Origin: CAADGL01 sp964643885
GTDB taxonomy: Bacteria; Planctomycetota; Phycisphaerae; UBA1845; Fen-1342
Reading direction: 5' to 3'
Length of the DNA stretch: 58,080 nt
NCBI GenBank assembly: GCA_964643885.1
Contig: CAZXUI010000022.1
Location: 1 to 58,080 of the forward strand
Shown: positions 26,531 to 34,281 of the stretch, piece after piece
Layout of the letters: each line of letters starts with the position of its first letter
Numbering within the stretch: position 1 is the first letter of the stretch
Translations under genes and position numbers: made by a program
Notes under the pieces: generated by a model
Told to the model about the DNA's origin: nothing
What the model saw: only the letters and a program-made list of their open reading frames with translations
The model's database searches: none

Positions 26531-28305
26531 CGGGCGCCCTCCGCCGCGTCGCCGGCAGGCCGCGTCGCAGACAGACCGGCCGACCACGACTCCCATTCGA
26601 TCAGCAGCGAGCGATCGGCCTGCGTTCGCTTCCAGTGCCGCGGCAGGACGATGCCGCCGTGGCGGACCGGCTGCTCGAAGTCCCACGTGGCTGAGACGGT
26701 CTGCGCGTCCTTCAGCACGATCGCCCGCAGCGGCTCGGCCGTGTCGAGATCCAGAAACCAGCGGACGCGGCGATCATCGGCGAGGCGGTGCTGAATCACG
26801 ACCGCGATACGGCCGGCGGTCTCGTCGCCGCCGATCAGTTCCCAATCGAGCGAGAGCTGCGGCTGGGCCAGCAGCGGCTCGGTCAGCTCGAGCCACTCGG
26901 TCCACAGGTCTGGATCCAGGTGCGGTGCGCCTTCGATATCGGCCGGCGGCACCGGCTGCGACGCGGGCTGTGTGCCCGGCGAGACGATCGGCAACGTGAG
27001 CGAGTGCTCCGCGTCCTGCACGACCAGCCGCGTAAGCGGGCGATGGCGCAGGATGATCTCCTGCGGCGGCCCATCGGCGGCGTGCAGGCGGCCGCGAAGC
27101 AGCAATTCGGCAGTCGAGTCGATGCGGTCGACGCCGCTGCCGGATCGCCAGCGGTCGAAGAACCGCCGTACCTCGCGCTGATTCAGCTCGGGGTCGCGCA
27201 GGTAGATCATTCCCGCGCGAACGGGCAGTCGATCGAGCCGGGCGGTCAGCTCCAGCTCGCGCTCGCCGCGCCTGACGCGCAGCGCCACCGGCCAGCCCGA
27301 AGGAAACGTGTTGATGATGTTGTTGAAGTCGTTGGGCGTGTGGATCGGCCGGCCGTGAATCGAGATCAGCTCGTCGCCCAGCTCGACGCCGGCCCGCTCG
27401 GCCGCCGCGAAATCCTGGATCGCGTTGAAGATGACCCGCTGGCCGGCCGGACGAACCGTCGCGCTGAGCGTGCCGTGCTCCACCATCCCGCCGGCCAGCA
27501 GCCCGGGAATGAAGCGGCGAATCTGGTTGATCGTGACGGCGTATCCAAGACCGACGTTGACCCGGCCGCGCTCCTCGAACGAAGCCCGGCCGTTGATGCC
27601 GATCAGCCGGCCGTGCAGGTCGAACAGCGGCCCGCCGGAATTGCCGGGATTGATCGAGGTCGAGACCTGAATGCAGTCGGCGTACTCGAGCAGGTTGCCC
27701 TGGCCGACCTGGTAACGATGCAGCCCGCTGATGATGCCCTGCGTGATCGTCGGGCGGAAGTCTTCGGCCAGCACGAAGGGATTGCCCATCGCCGCGACCC
27801 ACTGGCCGACGGCGAGCTGATCCGAATCGCCGAGCGGGGCGAAGTCGAACCGGCGCTTTCCCTCGAGCTTGAACAGCGCGATGTCGCCGCCGGGATCGAT
27901 GCCGAGCAGTTGCAGGTGATAGAGGTTGCCGTCGCTCAGCCCGCCGACGCCGCGGCGCGACTCGACGAAGTCGGCCACGACGTGAAAGTTCGTCAGGCCG
28001 TAGCCGGCCGGATCGATGATGACGCCGCTTCCGCCGCCGGCGGAGACGGAGGCGGCGCTGTCGAAGATGCAGACCACCGAGCGGGCGGCCCGGGCGAAGA
28101 TCTCGACGCGGCGGGCCTCGGCCGCACGGGCGGCCGCGAGGTCCGCGGCAATGTCGTCCGCCGCCGCAGCCGGGCCGCCGGCGGCATCCTGTCCCGCTCG
28201 CGCGATAGGCGAGCTTAGCGCCGCCAGCAGCAGGCAACCGGCGGCCAGCCGGGGCCGCTGCGCCCGTGCGGCGAGGCGGATTGTGCGGCCGTTGCTCGTC
28301 ATCAT
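26527..28305 (-). CDS. HtrA/DegP-like serine protease with intact triad
   Basis: 592 residues. Signal peptide (about 1-37), then a trypsin-like domain with His108 (LTNFHVV), Asp141 (GGDIALFKL) and Ser223 (NPGNSGGPL), the DegP-type triad; next a PDZ domain (VELGDELISIHGRP) at about 320-390. The last 200 residues form an extra domain with Trp-rich strands (about 490-570) that I do not recognise; it is lacking in both downstream paralogues and in DegP, which has a second PDZ there. Probably a periplasmic protease/chaperone. The ATG at 28305 overlaps the upstream stop. It is the only one of the three that can be catalytic. Confidence 0.92.
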   Translation of the reverse strand: MMTSNGRTIRLAARAQRPRLAAGCLLLAALSSPIARAGQDAAGGPAAAADDIAADLAAARAAEARRVEIFARAARSVVCIFDSAASVSAGGGSGVIIDPAGYGLTNFHVVADFVESRRGVGGLSDGNLYHLQLLGIDPGGDIALFKLEGKRRFDFAPLGDSDQLAVGQWVAAMGNPFVLAEDFRPTITQGIISGLHRYQVGQGNLLEYADCIQVSTSINPGNSGGPLFDLHGRLIGINGRASFEERGRVNVGLGYAVTINQIRRFIPGLLAGGMVEHGTLSATVRPAGQRVIFNAIQDFAAAERAGVELGDELISIHGRPIHTPNDFNNIINTFPSGWPVALRVRRGERELELTARLDRLPVRAGMIYLRDPELNQREVRRFFDRWRSGSGVDRIDSTAELLLRGRLHAADGPPQEIILRHRPLTRLVVQDAEHSLTLPIVSPGTQPASQPVPPADIEGAPHLDPDLWTEWLELTEPLLAQPQLSLDWELIGGDETAGRIAVVIQHRLADDRRVRWFLDLDTAEPLRAIVLKDAQTVSATWDFEQPVRHGGIVLPRHWKRTQADRSLLIEWESWSAGLSATRPAGDAAEGAR

Positions 28306-29552
28306 CGGATCACGCGAGCCATGGCCCAGGCGAACTGGTCTGAGAGGTCGAGCTCGCCGCTGAAGTCGACTTCCAGCGAGAGCTGCTGCACGCCGCTCAC
28401 GTCGACACTGATCTCGATCGGCGGCTGACCACCGCGGATCGAGACCCGCTCCCACAGCAGCCGCGAATCGCCGATCACCCGGGCCGTAACGTCGCCGCGC
28501 TCGCCCATCTCGTCGAGTATGCCAACGACGGCCGCGAACTGACTGTACCCGCCGCGCAGAGAATACGTCACGACGGAACGGCTGTGCATCGTCAGGCCGT
28601 GCGAGTACTCGCGCCCGCCCAGGCGGATCGGCCCGCCGCTGAAGGTCCGATTCACCGCGAGCGGCCAGCGCTTCTCGATCAGCGGCGTGAACTCGTAGCT
28701 CAGCGGCTGAAGGTTCGACAGGAACTCGAGCCGGGCACTGCGGCAATCAATGGCGTCGATCTCCGGCCACGGCAGTTGCAGCCGGTCGAAGGCGGCCGAC
28801 TGAATCGTCAGCGAGCCGGTATCCCCGTCGATCACGCGACCAGCGAAGACATCGCCGTCGAGCGTTCGCACGGTCAGCGGCGATTCGCGCAGCTCCGCCG
28901 CGGCCACGCGGACGGCGGCGATGCGGTCCCACGGCACGGCGACTTCGCGCTCGTTCCAGTCGATCAGCACGTTCTGCGGACTGATGCCGCGAATCGCGCC
29001 CCGCAGCACGACCGTGCGGTCGTTTCGGGCGACGACGACGACGTCCTGCGTGCTCCCATCGGCGGAGCGCAGGCTTTCCACGTGGGCCCGTGCCGCCGCC
29101 GCGACCGGTTCCGCGACGATCGAGCGGACGGCCGAGAGACTCAGGCGCGCGGTCTGCTCGCCGCGAAAGCGGACGACGAAGTCGCGCTCCGTGGCGGTGT
29201 CGATCCCAGCGCGGAAGGAGGAACCGTCGGCCAGCGTGATGCGCAGACCGGCCGACTGCGTCGTCGCCGGCGGGGCAGCCTGGCCGGACGTTCGCAGGTG
29301 GAGCACGTCGCCCCAGTTGAGAAACTGCTCACCGCCCTCCGTCGCGACACTCAGCGCGGGGAATGCGGCCCGCAGCTCGCCACGCAAGACCGTGCCGTCG
29401 ATTCGCGTCACTTCCACATCACGCGCGGCCGCCGTCGCGCTGCTCAGCCACAGAACCAGCGGCGCGAGGCCCGCCGTCAGAAATCGGCGCGCGAAATGCG
29501 CCCGGCCGGAAGCAGCCGGACGAACAGTCGATTGCGGCCGGTGTTCGTGCAT
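28302..29552 (-). CDS. Exported protein with C-terminal NPCBM domain
   Basis: 416 residues. The N-terminal 44 residues are a long signal peptide with Arg/His before the hydrophobic core. Residues about 45-270 hold repeated beta segments of the type 'D G . . . G' (RIDGTVLRG, TLADGSSFRAG, RTLDGDVFAGRV), suggesting several small SH3-like or LSm-like barrels. The C-terminal 140 residues match NPCBM, a galactose-binding-like module: GGREYSHGLTMHSRSVVTYSLRGGY, FAAVVGILDEMGERGDV and a closing VSGVQQLSLEV strand. NPCBM modules bind carbohydrate in glycosidases; here there is no catalytic domain. The start directly follows the TAG of the gene upstream. Confidence 0.85.
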   Translation of the reverse strand: MHEHRPQSTVRPAASGRAHFARRFLTAGLAPLVLWLSSATAAARDVEVTRIDGTVLRGELRAAFPALSVATEGGEQFLNWGDVLHLRTSGQAAPPATTQSAGLRITLADGSSFRAGIDTATERDFVVRFRGEQTARLSLSAVRSIVAEPVAAAARAHVESLRSADGSTQDVVVVARNDRTVVLRGAIRGISPQNVLIDWNEREVAVPWDRIAAVRVAAAELRESPLTVRTLDGDVFAGRVIDGDTGSLTIQSAAFDRLQLPWPEIDAIDCRSARLEFLSNLQPLSYEFTPLIEKRWPLAVNRTFSGGPIRLGGREYSHGLTMHSRSVVTYSLRGGYSQFAAVVGILDEMGERGDVTARVIGDSRLLWERVSIRGGQPPIEISVDVSGVQQLSLEVDFSGELDLSDQFAWAMARVIR

Positions 29553-30617
29553 CTACTTCTCCTCGGCCAGCGAGCGATAGTACTGCTCCACGAGCTGCCG
29601 GTAGCGCGAAGGGAATCGATCGCGCAAGGATTGCAGGATCTTCTCGCGCTGCGCCGGCGGCAGCTTGCCCCACATCTCGCCAGGCTGGGCGGCCGGCGCG
29701 CCGTGCAGCTCGCCGATCTGCCCCTGGCCGGGATCGACCTCTGATACGTCGCGACCCTGCATGGGCGGGCCGGAAGCACCCTGACCGCGCTGGCCCTGCT
29801 GGCCACCGCGGTTGGCCGAAGCCGAACCGCCGCCCTGCTGCTCGCGCTGCTGCTGCTGCTCGATCAGCTTGTCGAGCAGGTCGACAATCTCGCCCTGCCG
29901 CGTCTGCACGCGCCGGCCGGTGTCGCCGACGTCGAGCCGGCCGGCGGCGTAATCCATCAACGAGGCGACCTGGGCCAGCGGACCGGTCTGGCGGCGCTGC
30001 GTTTCGAGGCGGAGCTGCCGGGCGCCGAGCGCCACGGGCTCCGGCGCGTCGGCGAAATCCCGCTCCAGACGGCCGAGCGACTCGAGCGCTGCATCGTGCT
30101 CGAGCGAGCGCGCCTGGCAATAGGCCCGCAGCAGCCAGAGATGAGGCGCGTAGGGCGTCCGCTCGGCCAGCTCGGCGTCGCCTTCGAGCGCGGAGTCGAT
30201 CGACTCGACCGCCTCCTCGAACAGCCCCAGGTCGACCTGCCCGCGGGCGTGGAAATAGGCTGAATTGGCCGCGACGAACGGATCCGCATGCGCCCGCAGC
30301 GGCGCAAAGAGACGCACCGCCTCCCGCGCCTCGTGGCGATCGAAGGCATCCAGCGCAGCGCGGAACTCGGGATAGAGCACGGCCAGCGCGTCGGGCACGA
30401 AGCTGGCCTCGGCCCCGCGTGAGTACGTATCGCGCCAACCCTGCCGCAGCGCGGTCACCGCGATCGCCTGCTGCGGGCCGAGCGTGTCCAGATGCGCCAG
30501 GAACGCGCGATTGAGCCGCTCGATCCGCCCGTCGCCGTCCGGTTCGAGCGCCGGCGCGGCCGCGATCCAGCCCAGCAGGCTCACCACAATCAGGTACGAA
30601 GCGGGCATCACCATCAT
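29553..30617 (-). CDS. Secreted helical repeat protein with Gln/Gly-rich linker
   Basis: 354 residues from the first of a cluster of start codons (ATG ATG GTG ATG, 30617-30608). Signal peptide about 1-21. Residues about 40-240 are helical and Ala/Leu/Arg-rich with TPR-like spacing (AREAVRLFAPLRAHADPFVAANSAYFHARGQVDLGLFEEA...). A low-complexity linker of Gln and Gly (about 250-300) follows, and the protein ends in a helix rich in Arg and Tyr (RYRQLVEQYYRSLAEE). This composition, next to vWA/BatA proteins, recalls the BatB/BatE-type helper proteins with TPRs, but I cannot name it. It lies 16 bp after the coiled-coil gene. Confidence 0.7.
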   Translation of the reverse strand: MMVMPASYLIVVSLLGWIAAAPALEPDGDGRIERLNRAFLAHLDTLGPQQAIAVTALRQGWRDTYSRGAEASFVPDALAVLYPEFRAALDAFDRHEAREAVRLFAPLRAHADPFVAANSAYFHARGQVDLGLFEEAVESIDSALEGDAELAERTPYAPHLWLLRAYCQARSLEHDAALESLGRLERDFADAPEPVALGARQLRLETQRRQTGPLAQVASLMDYAAGRLDVGDTGRRVQTRQGEIVDLLDKLIEQQQQREQQGGGSASANRGGQQGQRGQGASGPPMQGRDVSEVDPGQGQIGELHGAPAAQPGEMWGKLPPAQREKILQSLRDRFPSRYRQLVEQYYRSLAEEK

Positions 30618-30633
30618 CCAGTTCCAGGCCGCA

Positions 30634-32115
30634 TCACTTCTCCAACTGCATCCGCTCGACCCAGCGGGCCAGCCGTGCCTGCCGCTCGGCAAGCTGCGCC
30701 ATCCGGGCGGCCGCCGCCGCATCCTGCGCGTCGGCAATCTCCGCCGTGCGCGTGTTGATCTGCACCTGCGACCAGCGCAGCAGCTTCAGCTCGGCCGAAG
30801 CCGGTAGCAGCTTGCTCTGCTGCTGCGACGGGCCGCCCTGCTGCTGGTCGCCCTGCTCGCGCGACTGCTCGCGGCGCGTCTCGATCACCTCCGTGATCTG
30901 CTCGAGCAAGGCGATGATGTCGTCGATCACGCGCTGCGTATTCTCCGAAACGTCCGATTGCTCCAGCCGCGCGGCGACCAGCGACATGTCGTCGCGGATC
31001 TGCGCGGTCAGGTCAGGCAGAACCGCCGTCGTGCCCTCGTCGATCAGGATGCGGTGCACCGCACCGATGTCGTTGACCAGGACCTTCTGAAGCTCCGTCG
31101 CAGCCGCCAGGCGAAGCTGTAGCGGGCGGTCCCACTTCTCGGCCGGCCGGGCCGCCAGCTCCTGCACGGCCCCGCGCACCTCGCGCTGCCGCTCGAGCAG
31201 GCTGCGAAAGCGGTCCTCCAGCGCCGCGAGCGTCTCTTCCTGCTCCTCGCGGCGAAGCTGGCGAAGCGCATCGTCGAGCTCGTCCAGGGCGGATTGCAGC
31301 TCCTGCACGGCCGATTCCTGCTCGCTGCCCGCATCCGCGGGGTTCTGCTCCGACAGCCGCGAGGCGGCCGAGCGCATGTTCTCCGTCGCACGCTGCATCT
31401 GCTGCGAGCCGGGTTGATTCGGCGTGGAGGACTCCGCATTGCGCATTTCGCGCTCGACGCCCTGGGCACGACGCTCCAGCTCCGCCTGCCGATCTTCCAG
31501 CTCCGCCAGACGGCGGATCTGCGCCGCACGCGAATCCGGGTCCTCCCCCGCGGGCGTCTCGCCCGGCTCGCCACCGCCCGACTCCGCCTCGGCCGCGCGC
31601 GTCCGCGTCAGCAGGTCGATCTGCTCCTCGAGCAACTGCCGCACCGTCGCCTTGATCTGCTCGAGCCGCTCACGCTCCGCCCGCCGCCGGTCGAGATCGC
31701 TGAGCGTGCTCGTCAGCATCTCCAGCAGCCGGTCGAGATCCGCCAGCAGCTCCTGCTGATCGCGATCCGCTTCGCTGAACTTTCCCTCGCGCAGCAGCTC
31801 CACCAGCCGCTCGACGCGCGGACGAACCTGCTCTCGGCCGGCCAGCTCCAACGCATCATTCAACCGCTGGGCCTTGTCCGGCTCGCGGTCGAGCAGCGTC
31901 TGCGACAGCTTGAGCATCACGCCTTCCAGCCGGGCCAGCCGCTCGCGAATCGCCTGTTGCCGCTGGGCCAGTTCGGCCGGCGTGGCGCTCGGTCGCACGG
32001 CCGGCTGCGTCGCCGGCTCTTGTCCGATAACTGCGGGCCCGACTGTCAAGCACATCCCTATCAGCAGAATCATGCTGTTTATGAGACGAGCGGGATGGCT
32101 TGGCCTGGGCAACAT
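30634..32115 (-). CDS. Exported coiled-coil protein
   Basis: 493 residues. An N-terminal hydrophobic segment (about 12-31) serves as signal or anchor, followed by a Gln/Pro/Ala linker (EPATQPAVRPSATPAELAQ). Residues about 50-190 and 205-345 are long heptad helices rich in Glu, Arg, Leu and Gln, interrupted by a Gly/Glu/Pro linker; a Gln/Arg-rich stretch (QQQGGPSQQQS) comes before the last helical pair. No catalytic motif is seen. It likely forms an extended dimer or oligomer in the periplasm and pairs with the DUF4175-like membrane protein, whose stop codon lies 15 bp upstream. Function unknown. Confidence 0.75.
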   Translation of the reverse strand: MLPRPSHPARLINSMILLIGMCLTVGPAVIGQEPATQPAVRPSATPAELAQRQQAIRERLARLEGVMLKLSQTLLDREPDKAQRLNDALELAGREQVRPRVERLVELLREGKFSEADRDQQELLADLDRLLEMLTSTLSDLDRRRAERERLEQIKATVRQLLEEQIDLLTRTRAAEAESGGGEPGETPAGEDPDSRAAQIRRLAELEDRQAELERRAQGVEREMRNAESSTPNQPGSQQMQRATENMRSAASRLSEQNPADAGSEQESAVQELQSALDELDDALRQLRREEQEETLAALEDRFRSLLERQREVRGAVQELAARPAEKWDRPLQLRLAAATELQKVLVNDIGAVHRILIDEGTTAVLPDLTAQIRDDMSLVAARLEQSDVSENTQRVIDDIIALLEQITEVIETRREQSREQGDQQQGGPSQQQSKLLPASAELKLLRWSQVQINTRTAEIADAQDAAAAARMAQLAERQARLARWVERMQLEK

Positions 32116-32130
32116 TCTTCCTGTCTTATT

Positions 32131-34281
32131 TTACGGTTCGCGCGGGGGTCCCGGCGGCTCGGGCGGCTCTTCGAGGCCGAGAATGTCTTCCAATTGGCGT
32201 TCGATCGCCTCGAGCGTGGTCTCGCGGACGCCGTGCTGGGCCTCGATGATCTCGCTGAGCAGCGTCACCGCCTCCTGGTATCCCTCCCACTGGAGCATCT
32301 GGCTGAGGATCTGCTGCATGAGCTGGACCACGCGCCGCTGCGACGCGTCGACCTCCTCCAGCGCGGCCTCGTCGAGCCGCTCGCGCAGCCGCACCACGGC
32401 CTCGGCGGCGCGGGCCATCTCGTTGTCGGCCAGATGCCCGAGCGGCGCCATGATGCGGTCGCCGATGCGCGATTCATCGCGGGCCCGAGCGAGCTTGTTG
32501 GTCCGCAGCTCCATGAGAATCTGACGATAGCGGTCGTGAATCACGCGGACGCGGGCAGCGTGCGATTCCTGCCGCCGCGACTGAGCCACGAGCTGCTGGA
32601 TCTGCGCCGTCGAGAGCGAATCGGGCGCCAGCGCCGGCAAAAGGCGATCGAGCGCGTCGCGCAGTCCGCGCTGAGCGCTCAGGAGCTGCTCGAACTCCCG
32701 CCGCAACTCGTACTCGCGCCGCAGCAGCATCGCCAGCAGATCCTCCGCTGACACAACGGTCAGCACGACCGATTCGCAGCGGCCGACATTCGGTCCGGCC
32801 GGATCGTTGTCGGCCGCCTCGGCCCAGATCTCCAGCCGGTCGCCCGGGCGAACGTTCAGCTCCGCGACCGCGAACAGCGGCGAAGCCTGGTGGTTGTGCG
32901 AACCGGGCACAAAGCCCGCCAGCGCGACCTCCGACTGCGGGTCCTGGCCGCGGCGGACGAAGAGCGATACGCGGCTCAGCCCGAAGCTGTCCTCGTATTG
33001 CAGCTCGATCGAGATCTCCGCCTCGGGCGTGATCATGTCTCCCGCACCGCCCAGCGTCATACGCACGGCCGGCGTGTCGTCCGGATTGATGCGGATCGTC
33101 AGCCGCACGGGCGAGCGGTCGCCCCAGCCGTCGAAATCGACCGGCAGCAGATCGAACGAGCCCGCCTGCGGATCGTCCCAGCGCAGCACGAAGCGGTCGG
33201 ACGCGATCCGCTGCCACTGCGGCAGATCGCGCTCGCCGCCGTCGAGCGACAGCGAGGCGACCGGCTTGTTGAGCCACGCCTCGATCTCGAGCCGGCTGCG
33301 GGCCAGCATCTCGAGCACATTCTGGCTCTCCAGCTCGACGGCCGGCAGCTCCGTGTACTCCGGCGGCGTGATGCGGGCGACCGTGCGGATCACCGTCGGC
33401 CGCTCGACCGCTTCGACGACGAACTCGCGCGTGTGCTCGTCCCCGCCGGTGATGCGGAAGCGCACATTGCCGGTCAGCGTGCCGAGCGAGGCCTCGAACC
33501 GCTTGCGCCCGACGAGCACCATCTTCTGCCGCCCGGAGCGCCCGGCCGCATCGGACCAGATCAGCGTGGCGCTGTCGGGCACTTTCCCGGTGATCCCGGC
33601 GACGATCATCAGCTCGTCGCCGCGTGGCGCCCGGCGGCGGCCGGCCGCGTCGAACCCCTCGGGCGTGATGTACGTGCTCTGCGGCCAGGGGATGTCCTGC
33701 ATCAGCCAGTTGCGCCGCAGCCAGGTATTCATCGGGTCGGGCAGCAGCAGCCACGTGCCGGCGATCGAGGCCAGCAGGCCCGTGAGCAGGGCGGCGTGCA
33801 GTCCGGCGCGGCGATGGTTGACGATCGCCAGAAACGGAATGTGGCGGGCCGCCTCGCACGCCTCGCGGACGACCGCCGCAACGAGCGCGGGCGAGTTCGT
33901 CTCGGCCGGGCCGACGCTGCCGCGGCCGAACTGGACCGCCGTGGTGATCCGGTCGCTGAGCTTGCTGTTGGCCCGGTCGATCAGCCGCGCCAGATGATCG
34001 TCCTCGAGCGGCGTGATCAGCGGCAGCAGAATGTAGCGATACGCACCCCAGAGCCAGACGCAGGTGATCAGCAGATTGAATGCGGCCCGCTGGTCGAGCG
34101 TCAGCCGCAGCGACCGATCCAGCAGAAGCTGCACGACCGACGTGGCCATCAGCAGCAGCACGAGCTGCATCACGCCGTCCAGCGCCATGTACAGCCGGCA
34201 CGTCATGCGCAGCGCCGCCAGCGGGCGGAGAATCCGCTCACGCACGAGCCACTCGAGCTGTCCCGGCTGCGATGCGCTCAC
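32131..34281 (-). CDS. DUF4175-like membrane protein
   Basis: 716 residues. The N-terminus has membrane helices at about 36-60, 65-85 and 150-170, with a cytoplasmic helix between (LIDRANSKLSDRITTAVQFG). The long C-terminal part begins with beta-sandwich segments (RITPPEYTELPAV...) and ends with Glu/Arg-rich helices (about 560-700) and an EPPEPPGPP tail. This plan matches the DUF4175 family found next to MoxR/BatA genes. The start is GTG at 34281, overlapping the upstream stop as GTGA; the open frame further upstream is antisense or out of frame with the vWA gene. It is probably a structural partner of the two vWA proteins. Confidence 0.78.
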   Translation of the reverse strand: MSASQPGQLEWLVRERILRPLAALRMTCRLYMALDGVMQLVLLLMATSVVQLLLDRSLRLTLDQRAAFNLLITCVWLWGAYRYILLPLITPLEDDHLARLIDRANSKLSDRITTAVQFGRGSVGPAETNSPALVAAVVREACEAARHIPFLAIVNHRRAGLHAALLTGLLASIAGTWLLLPDPMNTWLRRNWLMQDIPWPQSTYITPEGFDAAGRRRAPRGDELMIVAGITGKVPDSATLIWSDAAGRSGRQKMVLVGRKRFEASLGTLTGNVRFRITGGDEHTREFVVEAVERPTVIRTVARITPPEYTELPAVELESQNVLEMLARSRLEIEAWLNKPVASLSLDGGERDLPQWQRIASDRFVLRWDDPQAGSFDLLPVDFDGWGDRSPVRLTIRINPDDTPAVRMTLGGAGDMITPEAEISIELQYEDSFGLSRVSLFVRRGQDPQSEVALAGFVPGSHNHQASPLFAVAELNVRPGDRLEIWAEAADNDPAGPNVGRCESVVLTVVSAEDLLAMLLRREYELRREFEQLLSAQRGLRDALDRLLPALAPDSLSTAQIQQLVAQSRRQESHAARVRVIHDRYRQILMELRTNKLARARDESRIGDRIMAPLGHLADNEMARAAEAVVRLRERLDEAALEEVDASQRRVVQLMQQILSQMLQWEGYQEAVTLLSEIIEAQHGVRETTLEAIERQLEDILGLEEPPEPPGPPREP

